Assembly (NCBI GenBank): GCA_900618065.1
Contig: UYIL01000003.1
Coordinates: forward strand, 434,001-498,000
DNA length: 64,000 nucleotides
Origin: Streptococcus thermophilus
Lineage (GTDB): Bacteria > Actinomycetota > Actinomycetes > Mycobacteriales > Mycobacteriaceae
Direction of reading: 5' to 3'
Shown: piece after piece, positions 43,576-51,369 of the stretch
How positions within the stretch are numbered: position 1 is the stretch's first letter
Layout of the letters: each line of letters opens with the position of its first letter
The notes under the pieces: generated by a model
Seen by the model: only the letters and a program-made list of their open reading frames with translations
Database searches by the model: none
Told to the model about the DNA's origin: nothing
Program-made: the position numbers and the translations under genes

Positions 43576-44607
43576 ATGCTGCCCGTCAACACCACACTCG
43601 CCGGTATTTCGGACCTGACCCTGCGCACCGCCTTCGCGGTGTACATCGTGTCTCTGGTTCTGGCGTGCATCCACTACATGCGCGCGCAGACTGTGATCGA
43701 CATGCGCCGCGACAAACTCGCGCAGGCCGAGCGCAAGGAAAAGGAAATGGTCGCAGTCGGTGACGGCGGTTCCACCACGGTCACGCCGCGTTCCCCCGAG
43801 CTTGACGACGCCCCATTCGACCCGTCCGCCTTCGACACCGCCCGCGACCGTGCGCGTTCGATGGCGGGCATGGCGCAGTACCTGACGTGCGTCGGCATCA
43901 TCTTCCACCTCGTGGCTGTGGTGACGCGCGGGATCGCCGTCAACCGTTTCCCGCTGGGCAACATGTATGAATATGTGCTCACCTTCACCGCAGTGTCCAT
44001 GGTGGTCGCTGCGGTGATCATCCAACGCAAGGGTTGGCACACGATGTGGCCGTGGGTGCTCACCCCCATCATCATCCTGCTGTTCCTCGATGCCACGGTG
44101 CTCTACGCCGAGGCCGCTCCGCTGGTGCCGGCGCTGCGCAGTTTCTGGTACCCGTTCCACGTCTCCACGGTGTCTATCGGCGCGTCGATCGGCCTGATCT
44201 CCGGCATCTTCTCGATGCTCTATCTGCTGCGCATCCGCCACCCGCGCGGGGAGGAGAAGGGCTTTTTCGGTGGCATCGCAAAGCCCTTGCCGAGCGCGAA
44301 GAAGCTCGACTCTTACGCTTACCGCACGGCGATTATCACGCTGCCGGTCTTCGGCATCGGCATCATGCTCGGCGCGATCTGGGGTGAGGTCGCCTGGGGC
44401 CGCTTCTGGGGGTGGGACCCGAAGGAGACCGTCGCGTTGATCACGTGGATTCTCTATGCCGCTTACCTCCACGCCCGCGCGACCGCCGGCTGGAAGAACG
44501 TCAAGGCCGCCTGGATCAATGTGGCCGCGTTCGCCACTAGTGTGTTCAACTTGTTCTTCATTAACATGGTTGTTTCGGGGCTCCACTCCTACGCTGGGTT
44601 GAACTAG
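43576..44607 (+). CDS. ccsB: Cytochrome c biogenesis protein CcsB (ResC-like)
   Basis: The 343-residue product has about eight membrane segments and the heme-binding WWD-type motif WGRFWGWDPKETVALITWI, together with conserved histidines in FHLVAVVTRG and WYPFHVSTVSIG. CcsB moves heme to the outside and ligates it to apocytochrome c with ResB. About 60 residues between the first and second membrane segments are polar. The C-terminal NLFFINMVVSGLHSYAG is typical. Confidence 0.92.
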   Translation: MLPVNTTLAGISDLTLRTAFAVYIVSLVLACIHYMRAQTVIDMRRDKLAQAERKEKEMVAVGDGGSTTVTPRSPELDDAPFDPSAFDTARDRARSMAGMAQYLTCVGIIFHLVAVVTRGIAVNRFPLGNMYEYVLTFTAVSMVVAAVIIQRKGWHTMWPWVLTPIIILLFLDATVLYAEAAPLVPALRSFWYPFHVSTVSIGASIGLISGIFSMLYLLRIRHPRGEEKGFFGGIAKPLPSAKKLDSYAYRTAIITLPVFGIGIMLGAIWGEVAWGRFWGWDPKETVALITWILYAAYLHARATAGWKNVKAAWINVAAFATSVFNLFFINMVVSGLHSYAGLN

Positions 44608-44615
44608 GGTAGATT

Positions 44616-44637
44616 GTGTTAACAATTTTGTTAGCAC
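44616..44637. promoter_or_regulatory. 22-bp palindrome, candidate operator of the XRE gene
   Basis: GTGTTAACAA (44616-44625), a TT spacer and TTGTTAGCAC (44628-44637) form an inverted repeat with 9 of 10 positions paired. It is AT-rich within a GC-rich setting and lies 30 bp before the XRE-family start, where an autoregulatory operator would be expected. Confidence 0.5.
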
Positions 44638-44667
44638 TCGATTGACCCAGCCCGAAGGAGACCCCCG

Positions 44668-44922
44668 GTGCCCGCACCCCGCAACAAGCAAGGCAAGCCT
44701 GCCAGCGATATTCCGGTCCTACTCGAGTTGGGCGCAGCGTTAGCGCAGTACCGCCGTGACGCGGGGCGCCTGCAGCAGGAGGTCGCCACGGCGGCGGGGG
44801 TGTCGCGGTCGACCCTGCACACTATCGAGCACGGCGGTGCGGGTGTGCGGTGGGAGAAGGTTGTTGCGGTGGCGCAGGCGTTAGGTCTGTCGCTTGATTG
44901 GACGGAGCAGGCGGCTACGTAG
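44668..44922 (+). CDS. XRE-family helix-turn-helix regulator
   Basis: The 84-residue product has a basic start and a Cro/CI-type HTH: ELGAALAQYRRDAGRLQQEVATAAGVSRSTLHTIEHGG. The GTG start follows AAGGAGA. It has no partner toxin beside it. Its 3' end overlaps the next minus-strand gene by 8 bp. The 22-bp palindrome upstream suggests self-regulation. Confidence 0.82.
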   Translation: MPAPRNKQGKPASDIPVLLELGAALAQYRRDAGRLQQEVATAAGVSRSTLHTIEHGGAGVRWEKVVAVAQALGLSLDWTEQAAT

Positions 44923-45196
44923 GGTCGCTGGGGTCGTCGTCACGCGATTGGCGTTTTTTGCGGCGTTCCTCTTCTTCGCGGGCTTTGCGCTCCGCCTCCT
45001 CGCGTGCACGCCGCTCTTTGAAGCGGTTTTTCTCGATGTTCCACAGGAACTCCTCGTCATCGTCGGGCCCTTTGATCGCCGGCGGCTGCTGTTTTTGGCG
45101 TAGCGGGCCGTAGCGGTCGTTGCTGCCGGGGCCGAATGCGCGCCACAGAAGCCATAGGGCCAGGATGACCAACACGATTAACAGGAGTCGTCCCAT
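44915..45196 (-). CDS. Small membrane protein with charged coiled-coil tail
   Basis: The 93-residue product has one N-terminal membrane segment (LLLIVLVILALWLLWRAF) then a charged helical tail with KERRAREEAERKAREEEERR, probably a coiled coil in the cytoplasm. No family was recognised. I chose ATG 45196: the hydrophobic segment follows at once and TATGTT ends 6 nt upstream. Upstream in-frame codons run into the divergent gene. Confidence 0.7.
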   Translation of the reverse strand: MGRLLLIVLVILALWLLWRAFGPGSNDRYGPLRQKQQPPAIKGPDDDEEFLWNIEKNRFKERRAREEAERKAREEEERRKKRQSRDDDPSDPT

Positions 45197-45215
45197 GCCT
45201 CTAACATAGCTGGTT
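45197..45215. promoter_or_regulatory. 19-bp divergent promoter with overlapping -10 elements
   Basis: The gap contains CTAACATAGC. TAACAT on the plus strand (45202-45207) ends 8 nt before GTG 45216. TATGTT on the minus strand (plus coordinates 45203-45208) ends 6 nt before ATG 45196. The two hexamers share five positions. Confidence 0.6.
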
Positions 45216-45521
45216 GTGACACAGCAGCCAGCTCTCGACCCCAACGCACGCAAGCGGGCAAACCGAGCCGCCCTGATTTACGGAGGGTTGCGGCTTGCGC
45301 TTTTCGTGGTGCTTACGGTGGTCATCCAGGCGCTGGCCTTGCTTATCGACGCCCCCGTCCCCCTCGTCATGTCAGCCCTCCTCGCGCTCATCGTCGCCTT
45401 CCCGTTGTCGATGCTGATCTTCCCGCGCCAACGCGTCGAGGCGACTGAGGCGATGGCCGCCTGGAACGAGCAGCGGCGGGCCCGCAAACAGTGGGTGAAC
45501 GAGGAACTCGCCGACCGTTAG
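45216..45521 (+). CDS. DUF4229 domain small membrane protein
   Basis: The 101-residue product has two membrane segments (GGLRLALFVVLTVVIQALALLI and VPLVMSALLALIVAFPLSMLIF), followed by a charged tail (RQRVEATEAMAAWNEQRRARK), the plan of DUF4229. Function is unknown. The GTG start is probably leaderless. It ends overlapping the convergent AEC transporter gene by 4 bp. Confidence 0.78.
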   Translation: MTQQPALDPNARKRANRAALIYGGLRLALFVVLTVVIQALALLIDAPVPLVMSALLALIVAFPLSMLIFPRQRVEATEAMAAWNEQRRARKQWVNEELADR

Positions 45522-46462
45522 GAAACGGCGCCGAAGATCAGCGCGATCACGGCCATGGCGGGCAGCGAAGCGAAGGTCGTAATGAACACCGTGTCGCGCG
45601 CGACTGTCTCCCCGGCACGGTAGTTGGCGGTGTAGTTGTAGACGTTCTGGGCTGTGGGGAGGGAGGAGAGGATGATGGCGGCGTAGAGGGCGTCGTCGTT
45701 AAGCCCGAGGAGCGCGCCGGCACCCCACGCGATGGTCGGCATGACCGCCAGTTTGAGCGCGGACGCCGTGATGGTGGCCGGTTTGTCCGGGCCGGGCTCG
45801 AGGACGGAGCTGCCTTTCAGCGAGGCACCGAAACTCATCAGGATCATCGGGATGGATGCCCCGCCCAAGATCTCCAGCGGCGCCATCACCGGGTCAGGGA
45901 CCGTCCAACCGCTGGCGGAAACGATGAGGCCGAGCAGCGGGGCGACGACCACCGGAGCCGTGATGCCGGCCGTGATGGCGCGGGCGACGTGCCCCGCGCG
46001 GGAGCCCCCGGCAGTCGGGTCCGCGGCGAGGCCGGCGATGACGATGGGGGAGATGATCACCATCTGCATGAGCAGCACCGGCGGGACGTAGGCGGGGTCG
46101 CCGATGACGTAGATGGCGATCGGCAGGCCAATGTTGACCGAGTTGAAGTAGCTCGCGCTCGCCGCGCCGGACATGCGCGTGGCCACGTCCGCCCGGAAAA
46201 ACATCCGCGAGATGACCCAGAAGATCGCCATCGTGACCACCGTGGCGATGAACACGACCACCACGACAGGGGAGAGGAACGTGGAGGTGTCGGAGGTGGC
46301 AACCGTGGTGAACAGCAGCGACGGCGACGCCACCCAGTACGCGACCCGGTTGAACATGAGCCGCTGGTCGCCGTCGCCGATCACGCCTCGCTGCGCAAGC
46401 ACGTAACCCGCCCCGATGACGACGAAGATGATGGCGAAGCCGGTGAGAACGTCGAGCAACAC
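45518..46462 (-). CDS. AEC (auxin efflux carrier-like) family transporter
   Basis: The 314-residue product has about ten membrane segments in two halves, with the AEC features FNRVAYWVASPSLLF, YFNSVNIGLPIAIYVIGD and LSSLPTAQNVYNYTANY. This family moves organic anions or lipophilic acids; the substrate is not predictable. The GTG start overlaps the last base of the menA stop (TAGTG), so the gene is expressed with menA. Confidence 0.82.
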   Translation of the reverse strand: MLLDVLTGFAIIFVVIGAGYVLAQRGVIGDGDQRLMFNRVAYWVASPSLLFTTVATSDTSTFLSPVVVVVFIATVVTMAIFWVISRMFFRADVATRMSGAASASYFNSVNIGLPIAIYVIGDPAYVPPVLLMQMVIISPIVIAGLAADPTAGGSRAGHVARAITAGITAPVVVAPLLGLIVSASGWTVPDPVMAPLEILGGASIPMILMSFGASLKGSSVLEPGPDKPATITASALKLAVMPTIAWGAGALLGLNDDALYAAIILSSLPTAQNVYNYTANYRAGETVARDTVFITTFASLPAMAVIALIFGAVS

Positions 46463-47406
46463 TACATCCCTGGCGCGGGCAGGTGGCGGCTGTAGCCGAA
46501 GTCGCCGTAGGGAATGGTCTCGCCCAAGTGCCACATCGGGGAGCCGGCGATGAGCGCGCCGGCGGTGATGAGCGCCCAGATGAGCATTGCGCGGCCGTTC
46601 GCGCCGAGCACGGGGATGAGCTCGGGGCCCTGCGCGCCACGCTTGACGACGAGCACCGCCCCGATCGCCCACGGCAACGCCGCCAACGCCAGCAGCGTCG
46701 GCACCCAGGCCGCGCCGAGCAGCAGTGTGACGGCGAAGGGGGTGAGGGTGAGGATGGTGAAGAGGGTGCGGGCGCGGGCGTCCCCAAGCTTGACGGCGAG
46801 CGTGAGTTTGCCGGCTTCTGTGTCGGAGGGGATGTCGCGGATGTTGTTGGCCAGGTTGATCGCCGCAGAGATGGCGCCGACGGCGACCGCGCAGCCGAAC
46901 CCGACCCAGGTGACGTAGCCGATCTGGGTGAACTGGGTGCCCAGGACGGCGACGAGGCCGAAGAAGACGAACACCGCGACCTCGCCAAGCCCGCGGTAAC
47001 CGTAGGGGTTTTCGCCGCCCGTGTAGAACCACGCGGCGAGGATGCACAGCGCGCCGACGAGAATCAGCCACGGCGCGCTCACCGCCGCCAGAATCAGACC
47101 GGCCAGCCCCGCGACACCGAAGGCGATGAAGGCAGCGAGCTTCACTTGTTCTGGTCGTGCGCGGCCGGAGGCGGTCAGGCGGGTGGGGCCGGTGCGGTCG
47201 TCGTCTGTGCCGCGGATGCCGTCGGAGTAGTCGTTGGCGTAGTTGACCCCGATGATCAGCCCCATCGACACGATCAGGGCGAGCAGGGCGGCCGGCAGCG
47301 ACGGGATGAATTCGTACGCCGCGGCACCCGTTCCCACCACGACGGGAGCGACGGCGTTGAACCAGGTGTGCGGGCGCGCCGCTTCCCACCAATCCTTGAA
47401 GCTCAT
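46462..47406 (-). CDS. menA: 1,4-dihydroxy-2-naphthoate polyprenyltransferase
   Basis: MenA attaches the polyprenyl chain to dihydroxynaphthoate in the membrane, a late step of menaquinone synthesis. The 314-residue product has eight or nine membrane segments and the two Asp-rich prenyltransferase motifs: NYANDYSDGIRGTDDDRTG and NLANNIRDIPSDTEAGK. I chose ATG 47406 (MSFKDWWEAARP) over ATG 47418 because TATGAT ends 7 nt before it, consistent with a leaderless start. Confidence 0.92.
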   Translation of the reverse strand: MSFKDWWEAARPHTWFNAVAPVVVGTGAAAYEFIPSLPAALLALIVSMGLIIGVNYANDYSDGIRGTDDDRTGPTRLTASGRARPEQVKLAAFIAFGVAGLAGLILAAVSAPWLILVGALCILAAWFYTGGENPYGYRGLGEVAVFVFFGLVAVLGTQFTQIGYVTWVGFGCAVAVGAISAAINLANNIRDIPSDTEAGKLTLAVKLGDARARTLFTILTLTPFAVTLLLGAAWVPTLLALAALPWAIGAVLVVKRGAQGPELIPVLGANGRAMLIWALITAGALIAGSPMWHLGETIPYGDFGYSRHLPAPGM

Positions 47407-47453
47407 GAGCTTCATCATAGGTCGGTGGCGAAGCTCGGCTAAAGTATCGCTTC
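47407..47453. promoter_or_regulatory. Divergent menA / glycosyltransferase promoter region
   Basis: TATGAT on the minus strand (plus coordinates 47414-47419) ends 7 nt before menA ATG 47406. TAAAGT on the plus strand (47440-47445) ends 8 nt before ATG 47454. Here the two -10 elements are separate. Confidence 0.5.
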
Positions 47454-48320
47454 ATGTGGATCGACTACGCCGTCCGCCAGGTGCTGCACACCGCGGGGAC
47501 GCTCGCCCGCCAGCCTGGCCTGCGCTTGGCCACGCATGCGGCGCACATGTCGTTCCCCCAGCATGGCGACACCGTTATCTCGTTGACCACCTACGGCCGA
47601 CGCTTATCGACGGCGGTGTACTGCATCTCCTCCCTCCTCACCGGCACCCACCGCCTCCCCGTGTACCTCTGGCTCGACGAGGAGGACTACTACCGCCCCT
47701 GGCCCAAGGCGCTGGCCCGGTTGAAGGAGCGCGGCCTGCAGGTGCGGTGTTCTAACGGCCATTACGGCCCGCACACGAAGTACTACGGGGCGTTCCAGGA
47801 GTTCCAGGGTACGGGCACGCGGGTGATCACGGTGGATGATGACATGATGTATCCGCGGTGGTTCGTCGATAAGCTTTTGAACTCGGCGGATGCGAGCCCG
47901 GGCTGCATTGTGGCGTACCGCGCGCACACGATCGAGTTGAACGCGGACGGCATGGCCCCGTACAAGGAGTGGAGCGCGACGTACACGACGGAGCCGTCCG
48001 CGCGGCACTTCGCTACGGGGGTCTCAGGCGTGCTGTATCCGGCGTCGATGGTGGACTATGTCGCTTCGCACGGCACGGAGTTCACGGGCAAGGCCCCGCT
48101 TGCCGACGACGTCTGGCTCAACAACCTGGCCCTTCGCTCCGGCCACCTCGTCCGGCAGGTCTACCCGCACCCGCGCGAGTTCTCCATGATCCCGTTCTCG
48201 CAAAAAGGCGCGCTGGTGCGCCGCAACCACTGGCGCGGCGGCAACGACGTGCAGATCGCCGACACCTACTCCCGCGCCGACGTCGAGGAGCTGCTAGCGG
48301 CCGCCCCGGTCGAGTCCTAG
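47454..48320 (+). CDS. Glycosyltransferase-like protein
   Basis: The 288-residue product looks like a GT-A fold transferase: a VISLTTYGRRLSTAVYCISSLL start, a KYYGAFQEFQGTGTRVITVDDDMMYPRWFVDKLL segment containing the likely metal-binding DDD, and later LADDVWLNNLAL. It has no signal peptide or membrane segment. Donor and acceptor are unknown. It faces menA divergently. Two copies of the dispersed word lie in it (47602-47612 and 47864-47874). Confidence 0.72.
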   Translation: MWIDYAVRQVLHTAGTLARQPGLRLATHAAHMSFPQHGDTVISLTTYGRRLSTAVYCISSLLTGTHRLPVYLWLDEEDYYRPWPKALARLKERGLQVRCSNGHYGPHTKYYGAFQEFQGTGTRVITVDDDMMYPRWFVDKLLNSADASPGCIVAYRAHTIELNADGMAPYKEWSATYTTEPSARHFATGVSGVLYPASMVDYVASHGTEFTGKAPLADDVWLNNLALRSGHLVRQVYPHPREFSMIPFSQKGALVRRNHWRGGNDVQIADTYSRADVEELLAAAPVES

Positions 48321-48334
48321 CGCGGCGTTGACGG

Positions 48335-49465
48335 TTAGGCGAACAGCTCGCGCACGGCGGTGCGGTCCGGCTTGCCGGGGCCCGTTGTGGGCAGGGTGCG
48401 CACGTGGCGCACATCCTTGGGTACCTGCCAGCGGGGCAGGTCGTCGAAAGCCTCCATCAGGTCGGCGACCTCCGCTGAGCCGGCGTAGGCGGCGCAGACG
48501 CGGTTGCCCAAGCGCACGTCCGGCACCCCCACCACGCACGCAGCAGTCACGCCGTCGACACCGAGCATGAACGACTCGACCACTTCGGGGTGCAGCTTCA
48601 ACCCGCCCGTGTCGATGATGGTGTCGAGGCGCCCGGTGACGGTCAGGCGGCCGTCGATAAGCTCGCCGGCGTCGGAGGTGGCAAACCAGCCCGGATCCGC
48701 GAACGCCGCGTGATCGGGGGCGTTGCGGTAGCCGCGGGCGATGGTGGGGCCGCCGAGGTGGATGCGGCCGTCGATAAGCGTGATCTGCGTGCCGGGGAGC
48801 GGGCGACCGTCGTAGACGCAGCCGCCGGACGTCTCGGATGACCCGTACGTGGTGACCACACGGATGCGCAGCTTGCCCGCCGCCTCCAAGATCTTCGGGT
48901 GAATGGCGCCGCCGCCGACGAGCACAGCGCTGTACAGGCGCAGCGCCTCGATGCCCGCGAGCGTGCTCATCGCCTTGTCCAGCTGCATCGGCGTCATCGC
49001 GGTGTACATGCGCTCGCCGGTGTCGGCGAGGTCGTGGGTGCGCGCGGCGAATTCGCTGATGTGGAAGCCGCTCGAGAGGTCGACGAACTCCGGCTCCACA
49101 CCCGCGACCATGCTGCGGACCAAGACCTGCAGCCCCGCGATGTGGTGGGCCGGCATGGCCAGCAGCCACTGGCCGGGCCCGCCGAGCGTCTGGTGGGTCG
49201 CATCCGCGCTGGAGATGAGGTTCGTCGCCGTGAGCTGCGCGCCCTTTGGCACACCGGTCGAACCGGACGTGGCCACAACGACCGCGATGTCGTCTGCGAT
49301 CGACTGGCCCGCGCGCATCGTCGTGCGCAGCTGGTCCGCCCGCCGCGGGTCGTCCCTGGGGACGGGCAGCACCGCGCACTGGCCGCTGATCGCGGCTTCC
49401 AGGTCGGGCATGATCGCCAGCGGGTCGGCGAGATCGACAGGCAGCAGTTCGAGGATGTGGGGCAC
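48335..49465 (-). CDS. menE: o-Succinylbenzoate-CoA ligase
   Basis: MenE activates o-succinylbenzoate to its CoA ester in menaquinone synthesis. The 376-residue product is a short AMP-forming ligase with VVVATSGSTGVPKGAQLTA, TTYGSSETSGGCVYDG, the hinge GRLTVTGRLDTIIDTGGLK and the late Lys in TGPGKPDRTAV. The short length (about 370) is common in actinobacterial MenE. The start is GTG 49465, with TAAGCT 7 nt upstream. It is inferred from the nearby menB, menC and menD. Confidence 0.87.
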   Translation of the reverse strand: MPHILELLPVDLADPLAIMPDLEAAISGQCAVLPVPRDDPRRADQLRTTMRAGQSIADDIAVVVATSGSTGVPKGAQLTATNLISSADATHQTLGGPGQWLLAMPAHHIAGLQVLVRSMVAGVEPEFVDLSSGFHISEFAARTHDLADTGERMYTAMTPMQLDKAMSTLAGIEALRLYSAVLVGGGAIHPKILEAAGKLRIRVVTTYGSSETSGGCVYDGRPLPGTQITLIDGRIHLGGPTIARGYRNAPDHAAFADPGWFATSDAGELIDGRLTVTGRLDTIIDTGGLKLHPEVVESFMLGVDGVTAACVVGVPDVRLGNRVCAAYAGSAEVADLMEAFDDLPRWQVPKDVRHVRTLPTTGPGKPDRTAVRELFA

Positions 49466-49490
49466 GCCGGCAAGCTTACGGGGGTCAGTC

Positions 49491-49506
49491 TCCTCCCACG
49501 GGAGGA
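49491..49506. promoter_or_regulatory. Inverted repeat TCCTCC-N3-GGGAGGA upstream of the kinase operon
   Basis: TCCTCC at 49491-49496 and GGGAGGA at 49500-49506, extended by flanking bases to an 8-bp stem (49490-49507). It ends 23 bp before TACGCT (49530-49535), the -10 candidate for the kinase gene. The same word is found upstream of the ABC genes at 51320. Confidence 0.6.
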
Positions 49507-49542
49507 GGTCGCAGCGTGGGCGGAGCGGATACGCTGAGCAGG

Positions 49543-50658
49543 ATGCGTGTGAAAAACGGTGATCTCGTGGTGGCGGCGCTGGCGGCCGTGCTGGCGGTCA
49601 TGTACACGGGGGTGCTGTTCGCCGACTGGGCAGGCGTTGCCGATTGGGTGCAGGCGGTGTTGTCGTGGGGGTTCGTCGGCACGCTCGCGGTGTGGCGCTC
49701 CCGCCCGCGGTGGTCCGCCGCGCTCATGGTGGGGCTCAACGCCGCGTGGTCGGCGGTGTGGTTCCTCGCGCCGGTCAATATCGGCTACACGCTGTGGGTC
49801 GTTCTGGTCCCGTTGGGTGTGTTCACGGCGCGGCGGTGGTGTTCGACGCTGTTCAGCCGCGCGGTGTTGGCAGCGGCGCTGGCGTGGTCGTTCGCCTCGC
49901 CGTTCATGTGGACCTGGGGGGACGACCTCATCCTGCACTACCGCACGCCGGTGGATGCGGTGATCTCGTTGGCGCTGCATTGGGCGGCGATCGTTGTGGC
50001 GTTCCTGTTCGCGAAGAACCTGGTGGCGGAGCAGGCGGCAAGGGCCAATGAGGCGCGGATGCGCGAGCAGCTCCTGGTCACCGCCCGCGATGAGGAGCGG
50101 CGCGAGACGGCGCGCGAGATTCACGACGTGCTGGGCCACACCCTCACCCTGATCAAGGTGCAGGCGAACGCGGGGTTGGCCGGCGGAAACGAGCGCGAGG
50201 CGCTGCAGACGATCCAGGCGGTGGCCGGCGACGCGCTGGCCGACATCCGTGGGCTCGTGCGGGATCTGCGGGAGGAGAACGCGGGGCTGCAGCCCGCGCC
50301 GGGGCTGCGCGACATTCCCGAGCTGGCCGAACGCTTCTGCGACGCGGGGGTGACCGTGACGCTCGATCTCAGCGAGGCATCGGTGCCGGCGGTGACGGGG
50401 TTGGCGGCGCACCGGATCGTTGCGGAGTCTGTCACGAACGCGGCGAAGCACCAGGTGAAGCCCGTCGTTCAAGTGACGGTGCGGCCGGCCGAGGGCGGTC
50501 TGGCGGTCACGGTCGTCTCCACGGGGCGCCGCGCGCCGCAGCCAGGTGCGGGCACCGGAATTGAGGGGATGCGTGAGCGTGCGCGCGCCACCGGCGGGAC
50601 CCTCGACGTCACGTACGACGGGGACACGGTCACAGTCAACGCGCGGTTGGGGGTGTGA
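49543..50658 (+). CDS. Sensor histidine kinase, NarL-partner (HisKA_3) type
   Basis: The 371-residue product has about five N-terminal membrane segments (residues 5-150), then the HisKA_3 phospho-acceptor ETAREIHDVLGHTLTLIKVQA and an HATPase domain (HRIVAESVTNAAKHQVKPVV, GAGTGIEGMRERARATGG). Family members often sense envelope stress or antibiotics. ATG 49543 is chosen over 49516 because TACGCT ends 7 nt before it. The response regulator follows at once. Confidence 0.87.
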   Translation: MRVKNGDLVVAALAAVLAVMYTGVLFADWAGVADWVQAVLSWGFVGTLAVWRSRPRWSAALMVGLNAAWSAVWFLAPVNIGYTLWVVLVPLGVFTARRWCSTLFSRAVLAAALAWSFASPFMWTWGDDLILHYRTPVDAVISLALHWAAIVVAFLFAKNLVAEQAARANEARMREQLLVTARDEERRETAREIHDVLGHTLTLIKVQANAGLAGGNEREALQTIQAVAGDALADIRGLVRDLREENAGLQPAPGLRDIPELAERFCDAGVTVTLDLSEASVPAVTGLAAHRIVAESVTNAAKHQVKPVVQVTVRPAEGGLAVTVVSTGRRAPQPGAGTGIEGMRERARATGGTLDVTYDGDTVTVNARLGV

Positions 50659-50659
50659 C

Positions 50660-51328
50660 ATGCGCCTTCTGCTTGCCGACGATCAACCCCTCCTCCTCTC
50701 CGCCCTCGCCACCATCCTGAATTCCCAGCCGGACATCGACGTGGTCTGCACTGCCACGAATGGGCAAGAAGCGGTGGACGCGGTGGACAGGGTGCAACAG
50801 GCTGGCGCGGGTGGGATCGATATCGCGGTGCTGGACATTCGCATGCCGGTCATGGACGGCATCACTGCGGCGAAGAAGATCATGCCGCTCGGGCCGAAAG
50901 TGATCATGCTGACCACGTTCAACGACGACGAGCTCGTCCAAGCCGCCATCACGGCCGGCGTGCACGGATTTCTGCTCAAGGATGCTGACCCCGACGTGCT
51001 TGCCGACGCTGTCCGCGCCGTCGACCGGGGTGAATCCGTGCTGGCTAGTGGGGTGACGGGGGCGGTGTTGGAGTGGGTGCGTGGGGGCGTCGATAAGCGA
51101 AACGCGTTGAGTGACTACGAGCGGCAGGCGCTGTCCATGCTCACCGCGCGCGAGGTGGAGGTGCTCGCCGAGATCGCCGCCGGGGCGACGAACGCGGAGA
51201 TTTCGCAGCGGCTGTTCATCGCGCCGACGACCGTGAAAACGCACGTCAAAAACCTGCTGGCCAAGCTGGGTGCGCGGGACCGCGTCGCGCTCGTGCTGTT
51301 GGCGCACCGCGCCGGAATTTCCTCCTGA
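50660..51328 (+). CDS. LuxR/NarL-family response regulator
   Basis: The 222-residue product has a receiver domain with DDQPLLL at the acidic pocket, the phosphorylated Asp in IAVLDIRMPVMDG, Thr in MLTTFND and Lys in FLLKDADP, then a LuxR HTH (LTAREVEVLAEIAAGATNAEI, TVKTHVKNLLAKLGARDR). It is one base after the kinase stop. The inverted repeats at 49491 and 51320 are the natural candidates for its binding site. Confidence 0.9.
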   Translation: MRLLLADDQPLLLSALATILNSQPDIDVVCTATNGQEAVDAVDRVQQAGAGGIDIAVLDIRMPVMDGITAAKKIMPLGPKVIMLTTFNDDELVQAAITAGVHGFLLKDADPDVLADAVRAVDRGESVLASGVTGAVLEWVRGGVDKRNALSDYERQALSMLTAREVEVLAEIAAGATNAEISQRLFIAPTTVKTHVKNLLAKLGARDRVALVLLAHRAGISS

Positions 51329-51335
51329 GGGAGGA
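51320..51335. promoter_or_regulatory. Inverted repeat TCCTCC-N3-GGGAGGA upstream of the ABC operon
   Basis: TCCTCC (51320-51325), TGA, GGGAGGA (51329-51335) matches the word at 49491-49506 in all 13 paired bases. It ends 22 bp before CATAAT (51358-51363), the -10 candidate of the ABC ATPase gene. Confidence 0.6.
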
Positions 51336-51369
51336 TCACACGCGCCGGGCCGCGCGCCATAATGACCGC

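Noticed and set aside
45518..47455. One continuous minus-strand frame across the AEC transporter and menA
   Set aside because: The N-terminal part is a shifted shadow of menA. The AEC protein starts at GTG 46462 with its own membrane domain.
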